Source: Victivallales bacterium (GTDB lineage: Bacteria > Verrucomicrobiota > Lentisphaeria > Oligosphaerales > Oligosphaeraceae). From it: DNA of 5,872 nucleotides. A program made the translations under genes and the position numbers. The stretch covers positions 1 to 5,872 of the forward strand of contig JAFRLP010000278.1 in assembly GCA_017431185.1 (NCBI GenBank), given 5' to 3'. Shown piece after piece: positions 1-5,872 of this stretch. Position 1 is the stretch's first letter. The number at the start of each line of letters is the position of its first letter. Below the pieces are notes generated by a model. The model did not search any database. It was given only the letters and a program-made list of their open reading frames with translations, and was not told where the DNA came from.

Positions 1-1358
1 ATGTGCCGCTCATGACGGGGCGGCACATTGCCAGCTTCCATATACCGTTTGAGCAGGAAGGCGCAGAAATACGGGAACGTAGTCACGCCATTGGCCATGC
101 CGACATTGGCGAGAGCGAACTTGAAGCCGCCCTGGATGTCGGGATACCTGTCGGAGTCGATGAGCGTCCGAAGGGACTTCGACCTGCCATTGGTCGCCTT
201 CACCTCGACGGGATAGAGGCGCTCCGCGTCCCTGACGAAGAAATCCTCCTCCAGCGTGGAGTTCTCGCGTTTGTAGTAATACAGCGGATAGCCGCTTTTG
301 GAGAGCGCCTCCGCGACCATGTTCTCGTACAGAGCACCTTTGTAGAGGCCCAGGTTGCGGTTGGCACGGAGGTCATTCTGCGCCTCCGTGTCCAGCATCG
401 AGACCAGAAGCCCCGTGTCTGCAATGTACAGCTTGAATTTCGCGTCGTCGTAGTTGCCCTTCAACGGCAGTTCCGGAAAGTTCAGGCAATGGCAAAGGCT
501 CACGACACCCGCGTCCCGCAGCCACTCCACACATCCCCAATAGTCCTTTGCGCTCGCGTACTTCGAGACCTTTGAATATTGGAATTTCTTGTTCTCCTTG
601 GCCAGCTGCGCAGGAACAGACTCAAACACGGCCATGACTCTCGCCTGGTCGAGCCTCTCCGTGTATTTTCGGATGTCGTTCCCGTATTCCAGGACAAGCT
701 GGCGCTGCATCGGCAGTGTGTTCCCGAAATGCCCCGTCCCGATGAAGTCGGCAACCACGGCGGGCATTCCGCCAACCAGAACATAGTCCATGAAAAGCTC
801 CTGGAGGCGCTTCTGCTCGCCCTCCGTGAACGGCGACAGTTCGGCCATGCGGTTCAGCATCATGTCGGTCAGTTCATGGCCATAGCCGCGGGCCCAGAGA
901 AATTCCTCGAAGTCCATCGAGCGCATCTCGCAGTCCGTCTTGTAGCCCATGCTGAAACTGTCTATTCGCCTGTATTGGACGCCAAGCATGGAGCCGCTGC
1001 AAATCACGTCATAGCGACCATCGATGCAGAAGAACTTCAGTGCGGTGGCTATTTCGGGGAACTCCTGGAGCTCATCGAAGAAGATAAGCGTGTCATGCGG
1101 CACGAAACGATGCGAGGCATCCAGGAGTGAAATCATCTTGACCACATCTGCCGCCCCATAGCCCCTTTCGGAGATGGTCTTGTATTTGGGCGCCTCGACG
1201 AAATTGATGCGGACGACGCTGGAGTATGCTTTCTCCGCGAAATGCAGAACGCTCTCCGTCTTGCCGACCTGACGTGCCCCGTGAATCACCAATGGCTTGT
1301 GTTCCGGCGTGGCTTTCCACTCCTGGAGGGCAGTGTCGAGTTTGCGTTGCAGATACAT
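1..1358 (-). CDS. AAA_14/DUF4143-family ATPase, C-terminus cut by window edge
   Basis: I translated this frame by hand; it stays open for 452 codons from ATG at 1358 to the left edge. Seen: N-terminus MYLQRKLDTALQEW; Walker A GARQVGKT at residues 27-34 (1257-1280); Walker B LIFFDE at 91-96; a sensor-like CSGSMLG at 120-126; DFEEFLWARGY at 149-159; and GGMP at 196-199. The C-terminal part has E345 (in GALYENMVAEAL), D372 (in LEEDFF) and PVEVKAT with E385 and K387, a spacing like the PD-(D/E)xK nuclease-fold core of the DUF4143 domain. Family knowledge: cytoplasmic P-loop ATPases (AAA_14 plus DUF4143) of roughly 400-450 residues, common in accessory regions, with no settled function; nuclease activity is not established. 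The stop is probably just outside the window. The start is supported by GGAGG 9 nt upstream and by the family-like N-terminus. It has no close upstream gene, so it is probably transcribed alone from the AT-rich region at 1380-1560. Walker residues are intact and I see no frameshift. Confidence 0.9.
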   Translation of the reverse strand, partial: MYLQRKLDTALQEWKATPEHKPLVIHGARQVGKTESVLHFAEKAYSSVVRINFVEAPKYKTISERGYGAADVVKMISLLDASHRFVPHDTLIFFDELQEFPEIATALKFFCIDGRYDVICSGSMLGVQYRRIDSFSMGYKTDCEMRSMDFEEFLWARGYGHELTDMMLNRMAELSPFTEGEQKRLQELFMDYVLVGGMPAVVADFIGTGHFGNTLPMQRQLVLEYGNDIRKYTERLDQARVMAVFESVPAQLAKENKKFQYSKVSKYASAKDYWGCVEWLRDAGVVSLCHCLNFPELPLKGNYDDAKFKLYIADTGLLVSMLDTEAQNDLRANRNLGLYKGALYENMVAEALSKSGYPLYYYKRENSTLEEDFFVRDAERLYPVEVKATNGRSKSLRTLIDSDRYPDIQGGFKFALANVGMANGVTTFPYFCAFLLKRYMEAGNVPPRHERH

Positions 1359-1367
1359 GGGGTGATG

Positions 1368-1372
1368 CCTCC
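1368..1372 (-). promoter_or_regulatory. Shine-Dalgarno sequence of the ATPase gene
   Basis: Read on the minus strand this is GGAGG, followed by a 9-nt spacer and ATG at 1358-1356. It is a near-ideal ribosome binding site and fixes the ATPase start. No comparably strong site precedes the flavoprotein gene in this window. Confidence 0.75.
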
Positions 1373-1437
1373 GAATGTGTTTTTGCCCTTACCTTACTCC
1401 ATCATCGGCGTTTTTCAACTCGAAAACCAAAAAAATG

Positions 1438-1542
1438 AGCGATTCCATTGCTTGGATTCCGAGAAAAAATAGCGAACTATTCGTCGGTGAACGAAGAAAA
1501 CATAGCGAATATTTGTGCAATTTTCACACTTTTTCGAGCGAA
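1438..1542. repeat. Four AGCGAA-like hexamers at exact 33-bp spacing
   Basis: On the plus strand AGCGAT starts at 1438, and AGCGAA starts at 1471, 1504 and 1537, so every step is exactly 33 bp, about three helical turns. The match extends leftward in the middle two copies: AGAAAAAATAGCGAA at 1462-1476 and AGAAAACATAGCGAA at 1495-1509 differ at one base. The first copy also follows an A-tract (1429-1435); the fourth instead follows T-rich sequence. The parts between the cores are not alike. On the minus strand the motif reads TTCGCTAT followed by a T-tract, about 80 to 180 bp upstream of the ATPase start, so an operator or promoter array is plausible. The array also reads as 11-codon units in one plus-strand frame (IAN, IAN, RAN), so a decayed coding repeat is an alternative. 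Function unknown. Confidence 0.5.
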
Positions 1543-1767
1543 TCAATATGCGCGTAGTGCCATGACGGCGGAAATGGGCGTCGTTGTAACTGTGTTGCCA
1601 ATAGAGGTCATCTTCCTCGACCGTGAACGGACGTCGCCGCGCCGCCTGTCCATCTCACTGGCAGATTCGGTATGCGAGACGAACGACTCGTATCTGGTTC
1701 AGGCTGGTGGCACAAGGTCTGGACTTTTACTCTTGTCAAATATACACACTCAAAACAGGTTTTCCAT

Positions 1768-1805
1768 GCGGTTTCCAAGAAAAAGACGGTCTTTTGAGAA
1801 ACTGC
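1768..1805. other. Imperfect hairpin with a 15-bp palindromic core
   Basis: The core at 1781-1795 is AAAAGACGGTCTTTT, a perfect inverted repeat of 7 bp around a single G. Outside it, 1768-1775 (GCGGTTTC) can pair with 1798-1805 (GAAACTGC), 8 pairs including one G-T wobble, separated from the core by a small asymmetric internal loop. It lies about 95 bp beyond the flavoprotein stop. The core could be a dimeric-repressor operator, and the whole could be a transcript hairpin or weak bidirectional terminator. The sequence does not decide between these. Confidence 0.35.
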
Positions 1806-1870
1806 CATGCTGGGGAAAACGAAAAACATTCCATGGGCAAATTCCCCCGAGTTCAGGAAGTTTGAACGTT

Positions 1871-1896
1871 TACCGACGGCGGTGAAGCCGTCGGTA
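1871..1896 (-). terminator. 10-bp perfect stem-loop directly after the flavoprotein stop
   Basis: TACCGACGGC (1871-1880) and GCCGTCGGTA (1887-1896) are perfect inverted repeats around a 6-base loop. On the minus strand the stem begins one base after the flavoprotein stop codon (TGA, 1900-1898). The position and GC-rich stem fit transcription termination or protection of the mRNA 3' end for the two-gene operon. The sequence that follows (AACGTTCAAACTTCC) is not a U-tract, so it is not a classical intrinsic terminator. A dispersed REP-like palindrome is the main alternative. Confidence 0.5.
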
Positions 1897-1897
1897 C

Positions 1898-3166
1898 TCA
1901 TACCGTGGGGAGGATGGCGTGGTGTTCCAGCAGAGTCTGGCGCAGTTGCGCGTAGGGGACGTCCCTGGGGGGCAGGCAGGATTTCACAGCCAGGGCGGCA
2001 AGGGCGCCCGCCGCCTGGCCAGTAGCCATGCAGACCGCCTGGATGCGCAGTCCCGCGTTGGCCTGGTGGTCGCTGGAGACGATTCGCCCCGCCGCCAGAA
2101 CCCCCTCGCAGTCCATCGGGATGAGTGCGCCTCGCGGGACAGATGGGAGGACGCCGGCGGGAAGCCCCTGCACAATGACTCCCGACTCCGCGTCGTGCAA
2201 GTCCAGAGGATAGAAGGCGTTGGACACTGGTTCGTCCCAGCGGCGACCAGTCAAATAATCCTCGGCGGTGACTTGAGTGAGACCACGGATGGTGCGGCTT
2301 TCACGCACTCCGCACTCCATTCCAGCATATTGGAAATGGAGTTTTTCAAAGCCTGGGAAACGCTTGAAAAAACGGAAGCAGCGGAGCAGGGCGGCGCGTC
2401 CCGTGACTTCGAGTCTGGTGCGTCCCTCGCTGTCACCTCCGTTGATGTGGTTGATGTGGTTGGCATTGACTCCGCGCCGTGTGAGGAACAGATTCGAGAA
2501 GCCAGGGCCGTAGCCCAAATCCTCGGCCTGAATTTCGCCACGCGCCTGAGCGGCGGGGAACGCTTCGCGGATTTGCTCAAAATCGACCTTGGCCCAATCG
2601 ACTCCACTGCAGACGACCGAATAGGTGGCGGGCTGGCAGTTCGGGGGAATGTTGACCTGGCCGCCAGCCTGGACAACCGCGTTGGCGTCGCCCGTGCAGT
2701 CAATGACGCAGGCGGCGGAGAGGTCGCGCAGACCGTCCTTCTCGCAAATCGTGACGTTGAGCGTGCCGTTTCCACGGGAAATGCCAGCCAGCATGGTGTG
2801 GTAGTGGAGGTCAACGTCACACTCCTGCATCTTGGAGTCGCACAGGGCGGTGAAGACAACAGGGTCAACGGGAATCTCAAAGTGCCAGAAGGTCTTGGGG
2901 GTGTAGGCCGTGAAATCCGGCAGGTTGTCTCCGCAGAGGTCAACGCACTCCTTGACCAGTTCCCAGCCGATTCCCGCAATGACCTGCCGTCCCCGCTCGT
3001 CAAAGAAAAGACCAGGGTTGGCAATGCCAGAGAGGCTCAATGCGCCGCCGCAGACTCCACTGCGCTCGATTAAGGTGGTTTGTACGCCCAGACGCGCGGC
3101 CTGCAAGGCTGCGCAGCAGCCGGCCACTCCCGCTCCCACTACGACGATTCGTTGATTATCCATCAT
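1898..3166 (-). CDS. FAD-dependent oxidoreductase (FAD_oxidored family)
   Basis: A complete flavoprotein of 422 residues from ATG at 3166, probably cytoplasmic: I see no signal peptide or membrane segment. Seen: strand RIVVVGAGVAGCCAA with GxGxxG at 11-16; acidic E34 ending the second Rossmann strand; CGGALSLSG at 39-47; ACVIDCTGDA at 152-161; GVRESRTIRG at 286-295; and a C-terminal FAD contact from GVLAAGRIVSS to ATGQAAGALAAL at about 355-392. Order, length and the GVRESR and GQAAG motifs fit PF12831 proteins, many of which are mislabelled xanthan lyase; the substrate is usually unknown, and I cannot name it here. The start is uncertain: GTG at 3184 and ATG at 3163 are in frame, none with a strong Shine-Dalgarno; I chose 3166 because GxGxxG then sits at the usual distance from the N-terminus. 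It begins 26 nt (8 nt from GTG) after the upstream stop, so co-transcription and translational coupling are likely. A hairpin follows its stop. Confidence 0.9.
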   Translation of the reverse strand: MMDNQRIVVVGAGVAGCCAALQAARLGVQTTLIERSGVCGGALSLSGIANPGLFFDERGRQVIAGIGWELVKECVDLCGDNLPDFTAYTPKTFWHFEIPVDPVVFTALCDSKMQECDVDLHYHTMLAGISRGNGTLNVTICEKDGLRDLSAACVIDCTGDANAVVQAGGQVNIPPNCQPATYSVVCSGVDWAKVDFEQIREAFPAAQARGEIQAEDLGYGPGFSNLFLTRRGVNANHINHINGGDSEGRTRLEVTGRAALLRCFRFFKRFPGFEKLHFQYAGMECGVRESRTIRGLTQVTAEDYLTGRRWDEPVSNAFYPLDLHDAESGVIVQGLPAGVLPSVPRGALIPMDCEGVLAAGRIVSSDHQANAGLRIQAVCMATGQAAGALAALAVKSCLPPRDVPYAQLRQTLLEHHAILPTV

Positions 3167-3192
3167 GGCTTCATTCAGAACCACAGGCTACT

Positions 3193-5872
3193 TCAATCCG
3201 CCAGGAGGGCGGTCGCCAGGGCACGTTCTGCAAGTGTGGGTGCAATCCGCTTTTGAGCCGCCTCCATGAGGGAGGATGTGTCCTTGTCACGGTTCTTTCG
3301 CTGGCATGCGAGCAGGAAGCGTCCCCAGAAGGCCAAGGGACGTCCGTCCGGCACGCGCCTCAGAATCTGTTCAGGGGTATTCTTGGTGGACGCTCCGGTG
3401 AGGGCGCGCAGGAAAGCCAGTTCCTCTTTCGTGGAGATGCTGGATGCGCGCAGCAGCAGTTCCGTGGTCTGCACACCGCCTTTTTTTCCCGTCAGCAGGA
3501 ACAGACCCGCCCGGAGGAACTGCTGTTCGATGTATCGGGGGATCAGGCATGGCAACTCCAAGGCGAGGATTTGATCGGTCAGCTGAATGGCTGTGGGCAC
3601 GTCGTGGTTGCGCAGGCAGAAGGCAACGCGGTTCAGCAGCCAGGTGTGAATGGCATCCCCGCCGGCCCAAGGCCATCCAGCCCCATGGCTGCGGAAGAAA
3701 TCGAGGAAGAGGTCGTCCTTTTCGCCATCCAGCCCCTTTTCGCCGGGCACGCAGGCCAGGGCGGCGCGAATGATGGCGTATTGGTGTGTCCCATAATCGG
3801 CGCCAGGCTGTGACAAATCAGGGGAGGGTGGCTCGTCAGACAGGAAGTCCATCAGCGGTGAAAGTTGGCTCTGGCTATGGAAGCCAAAGACCTCCCCGTC
3901 ATTCCGCAAAACCTGGAGGAGTTTTTGCAGGCGGGCTTGAGAGGCCTTGCTGGTTTGTGACTCCGACAGGGAGTCCTCTTTCCAGATGGTGAAAGCCTGG
4001 TAGGCCAGACGGCGCACGGGGGTCCCTCCCCAGTTTTTGGCGAGCTGCGCGGTGGGCCTCCAGTTAAACTGGGCTGCCCTGGTGGTGTCCGAAGGCAAAT
4101 GGGTCATCAGGATGCCGGCTGCCGCCAGGGAAAGGATATGCGGATTCTGCTCCTCCGACTGGGGCAGCGCATTCTTCAGCAGCGGTTCCCAGTTGAAGGT
4201 GACGGCCTGGCTGGAGAGCCTGTCGGCGGCCATGGCCTTGGCAAACAGGAATGAGGCCTGCGACCATTGCAGGAGACTGGGACTGCCCTGACGTGGCTTG
4301 AAGACAGTTCCCGCCTTGTCCTCCAGGAGCCACTCCACGTTGTCGCTGTCCCAACTGCCAAAGTCGAAGACCGCCAGACGGGAGAGGTCCTGGAAGATTT
4401 TGGGATAGTGGCGGTTGCCCTCGTTATCCGTCTGAATCGCCTCCAGTTCGGCACGGTAGTAGGCGTAGATGGTCTCCCCTGACGCGGCGGTCAGGAAGGG
4501 GAAGGCGAGGGGGTTGTGGGAGGCTGGCGAGAAGTCGTCAGGCACGGGCATTGCGGCCAAGGCGCGCTTCAGGACTCTGGCCAGTTCGCGTTTTTCGGGG
4601 AAGGATTCCTGGCCATACAGGACTTGAGCCCGGGCGGCCAGCCGGGCGGCCACGAGGGAGTTCCCGTCATCCAGCAGCTCCTGTGCCTTTCTCGTCATTG
4701 CGCCCGCCTGATTGGCAGGGAGGGATGGCGCCAGTCTGTCAAGCAAGGCGCGCAGTTCCCTGGCATCCTTCGAGGAGAGCAATTTCCCATCCTTGTCAAG
4801 GATGCGGGTCAGCAGGTCGGCTGCGACCGCCGCGCTGCCATTGGCGCAGGCGTGCTGAAGCCGCACGACATTGTTGTGCAGTGAAAGAATGGGTCTGATA
4901 TCCGTTTTCAGGACATTGGCCAGCCTCTGCCATTGAGAGAAGTCCGGGTCATTGACGTACTCCCTCTTCAGGAGGGCCTCCAATGCCTGCGGGGAGGAAA
5001 AGGCGACGCCGGCAAGCATGGGAGCCGCCTCCTTCAGAGTGGCGGGCTTCTGCTTTTGCAGCAGATGCTCGCAGGCGGCCCAGACGACTCCGGCAGACCA
5101 GAGCTGCCCCCATTTTGCCCGTTCCGAACTGCTGCCCTGCGGGAAGACGCGGTTAATGTCAGCATACTCCAGGTTCATGGAGCGGAATTCGACCTTGAGG
5201 TTCCGCTGGCGCGTCAGCAGCCGGACGCCCGCAAATGCCTCCGCATTCTTCACCAGGAGGGGACGCAGCGACTCCAAGGCCGGCAGGATGCAGTCATGCG
5301 TGTATAGCATGAATTGGCGGACGGACGACTCGTCGGGATGCGTTTCCAGCCATTTGGTGGCGGCGGTCATCATGTTTTCGACCTGCGGCAATTCCTGAGG
5401 GCGATAAGGCAAAGCCTCCACCACCTCCAGCCAACTCAGGGTGGTCTGCAGGTCAGCGGGCACTTGGAAGGAGATGGCGAGCGGGTCGTTCTCCTCTGGT
5501 CTCCCTTTTTCAGGTTTGTCGTGCTCCGGCTCTGAAGGCTGTGCGCTCTGCTCCTCCTGCGCAGGCGCCTCCTCCTGCATTTTCTTCGGCTCCTTCTTCA
5601 CCTTTGTGGGTATGGGGGGAATGGGCTGTGGAGGCTCCGTGACAGGCTCCTCCACCGCAGGGGAGGAGTCAGCCGCCGGGGCGACGGGGGGCTGCTCTGG
5701 CGCCGGCTGCTCAACCACAGCGGGCTTCTCCTTCGGGGTTGCGACCGTGCCAGTCTCCTCTGGCTGTGGGGCTGGCGGCGCCACGGTCTTCCTGGGGCGC
5801 AACGCGAACAGCGTTCCTGCCCCAGCCAAGGCCAAGGCAATCAGAATGGCCAGAATCAGCCCTGTGTGGCTG
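3193..5872 (-). CDS. Large membrane-anchored protein of unknown function, N-terminus cut by window edge
   Basis: I do not recognise this protein. The frame is open from the right edge to TGA at 3195-3193. The first in-window residues are SHTG followed by about 21 hydrophobic residues (LILAILIALALA and on) ending before RPRK, so they form a transmembrane helix that starts upstream of any in-window start codon. The TTG at 5835 falls inside this helix and is not a credible start. Numbered from that TTG: residues about 17-118 are a linker rich in Pro, Glu and Ala with a basic patch KVKKEPKK at 78-85; residues about 119-880 look alpha-helical, Leu/Ala-rich, with FNWxP at 547 and again at 590. A helical-repeat (TPR- or HEAT-like) scaffold is my inference. 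No catalytic motif is visible. Basic residues after the helix do not settle topology because the N-terminal side is missing. It could be the C-terminal half of a larger protein, such as a receptor Ser/Thr kinase. It is upstream of and close to the flavoprotein gene. Confidence 0.82.
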   Translation of the reverse strand, partial: SHTGLILAILIALALAGAGTLFALRPRKTVAPPAPQPEETGTVATPKEKPAVVEQPAPEQPPVAPAADSSPAVEEPVTEPPQPIPPIPTKVKKEPKKMQEEAPAQEEQSAQPSEPEHDKPEKGRPEENDPLAISFQVPADLQTTLSWLEVVEALPYRPQELPQVENMMTAATKWLETHPDESSVRQFMLYTHDCILPALESLRPLLVKNAEAFAGVRLLTRQRNLKVEFRSMNLEYADINRVFPQGSSSERAKWGQLWSAGVVWAACEHLLQKQKPATLKEAAPMLAGVAFSSPQALEALLKREYVNDPDFSQWQRLANVLKTDIRPILSLHNNVVRLQHACANGSAAVAADLLTRILDKDGKLLSSKDARELRALLDRLAPSLPANQAGAMTRKAQELLDDGNSLVAARLAARAQVLYGQESFPEKRELARVLKRALAAMPVPDDFSPASHNPLAFPFLTAASGETIYAYYRAELEAIQTDNEGNRHYPKIFQDLSRLAVFDFGSWDSDNVEWLLEDKAGTVFKPRQGSPSLLQWSQASFLFAKAMAADRLSSQAVTFNWEPLLKNALPQSEEQNPHILSLAAAGILMTHLPSDTTRAAQFNWRPTAQLAKNWGGTPVRRLAYQAFTIWKEDSLSESQTSKASQARLQKLLQVLRNDGEVFGFHSQSQLSPLMDFLSDEPPSPDLSQPGADYGTHQYAIIRAALACVPGEKGLDGEKDDLFLDFFRSHGAGWPWAGGDAIHTWLLNRVAFCLRNHDVPTAIQLTDQILALELPCLIPRYIEQQFLRAGLFLLTGKKGGVQTTELLLRASSISTKEELAFLRALTGASTKNTPEQILRRVPDGRPLAFWGRFLLACQRKNRDKDTSSLMEAAQKRIAPTLAERALATALLAD

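Larger units (their letters stand above)
1359..1897. other. Gene-free region between the flavoprotein and the ATPase
   Basis: About 540 bp without a convincing gene. Open frames of up to 145 codons exist on both strands, but they lack Shine-Dalgarno sequences and their translations show no recognisable domain. The stretch nearest the ATPase (about 1380-1560) is clearly AT-richer than the coding DNA and holds the 33-bp phased repeats. The middle (about 1560-1730) returns to high G+C with nothing I can name. The part nearest the flavoprotein (about 1730-1897) holds two hairpins. The promoter of the ATPase should lie here, but I could not find a -35/-10 pair with good matches and correct spacing on the minus strand. 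Confidence 0.7.

Noticed and set aside
3..1130. Two plus-strand open frames (3-575 and 579-1130)
   Set aside because: Both are antisense to the ATPase, which carries intact Walker A and B motifs and a Shine-Dalgarno sequence. The antisense translations show no recognisable domain.
1514..1528. CRP-like palindrome TGTGCAATTTTCACA
   Set aside because: The half-sites match at only four of five bases and the spacer is 5 rather than 6 bases. In AT-rich DNA this is weak, and no CRP regulation can be claimed.
1429..1542. The 33-bp array as a CRISPR
   Set aside because: The conserved core is only 6-15 bp, copies are imperfect, unit length is too short for repeat plus spacer, and no cas gene is in the window.
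1734..1739. TTGACA on the minus strand as a possible -35 box
   Set aside because: No acceptable -10 element lies 16-18 bases downstream on that strand, and it is almost 380 bp from the ATPase start.
1448..1885. Plus-strand open frame of 145 codons in the gene-free region
   Set aside because: It would start at TTG with no Shine-Dalgarno sequence, runs through the phased repeats and both hairpins, and resembles no known protein.
1608..1901. Minus-strand 97-codon frame with an ATGA overlap at the flavoprotein stop
   Set aside because: The overlap is suggestive of coupling, but the first codons are the hairpin stem, the composition looks non-coding and no domain is recognisable. Kept as an open point in the findings.
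1919..3073. Plus-strand open frame of 384 codons
   Set aside because: It lies entirely antisense to the flavoprotein gene, whose motifs are unambiguous. Its translation is Val/Ala/Gly/Asp-rich with no domain, as expected for the reverse strand of GC-rich coding DNA.

Overview
The window is a GC-rich bacterial segment (roughly 60% G+C by eye, not counted) in which every convincing gene lies on the minus strand and is read right to left. Going with transcription it holds: (1) the C-terminal bulk of a large membrane-anchored protein of unknown function, whose start lies beyond the right edge; (2) a complete FAD-dependent oxidoreductase of the FAD_oxidored (PF12831-like) family, starting 8 to 26 nt after the first gene stops and so probably in the same operon; (3) a gene-free stretch of about 540 bp; and (4) an ATPase of the AAA_14/DUF4143 family, whose start is inside the window but whose stop is just beyond the left edge.

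Nothing fixes the taxonomy. FAD_oxidored paralogues, DUF4143 ATPases and very large anchored proteins with Pro/Glu-rich linkers, together with high G+C, are all common in PVC-group bacteria (Lentisphaerota, Kiritimatiellota, Verrucomicrobiota, Planctomycetota), including gut lineages. That placement is inference only; there is no rRNA, tRNA or taxonomic marker gene here.

Region by region: 5872-3193 encodes a transmembrane segment, a linker of about 100 residues rich in Pro, Glu and Ala, and about 760 residues of predicted mostly helical sequence with at least one diverged internal repeat of 43 residues. Bases 3184-1898 encode the flavoprotein, which has a clear dinucleotide-binding site and C-terminal FAD contact. 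Bases 1897-1359 hold no convincing gene. They do hold a perfect 10-bp stem directly after the flavoprotein stop, a second imperfect hairpin with a 15-bp palindromic core, and an AT-rich block directly upstream of the ATPase in which an AGCGAA-like hexamer recurs four times at exactly 33-bp spacing. Bases 1358-1 encode the ATPase, preceded by a good Shine-Dalgarno sequence.

The anchored protein and the flavoprotein look co-transcribed, though the sequence does not show that they work together. The ATPase looks like an independent accessory gene with its own upstream region. No mobile element, CRISPR array or RNA gene is visible. The best candidates for something undescribed are the 33-bp phased array and the anchored helical-repeat protein.
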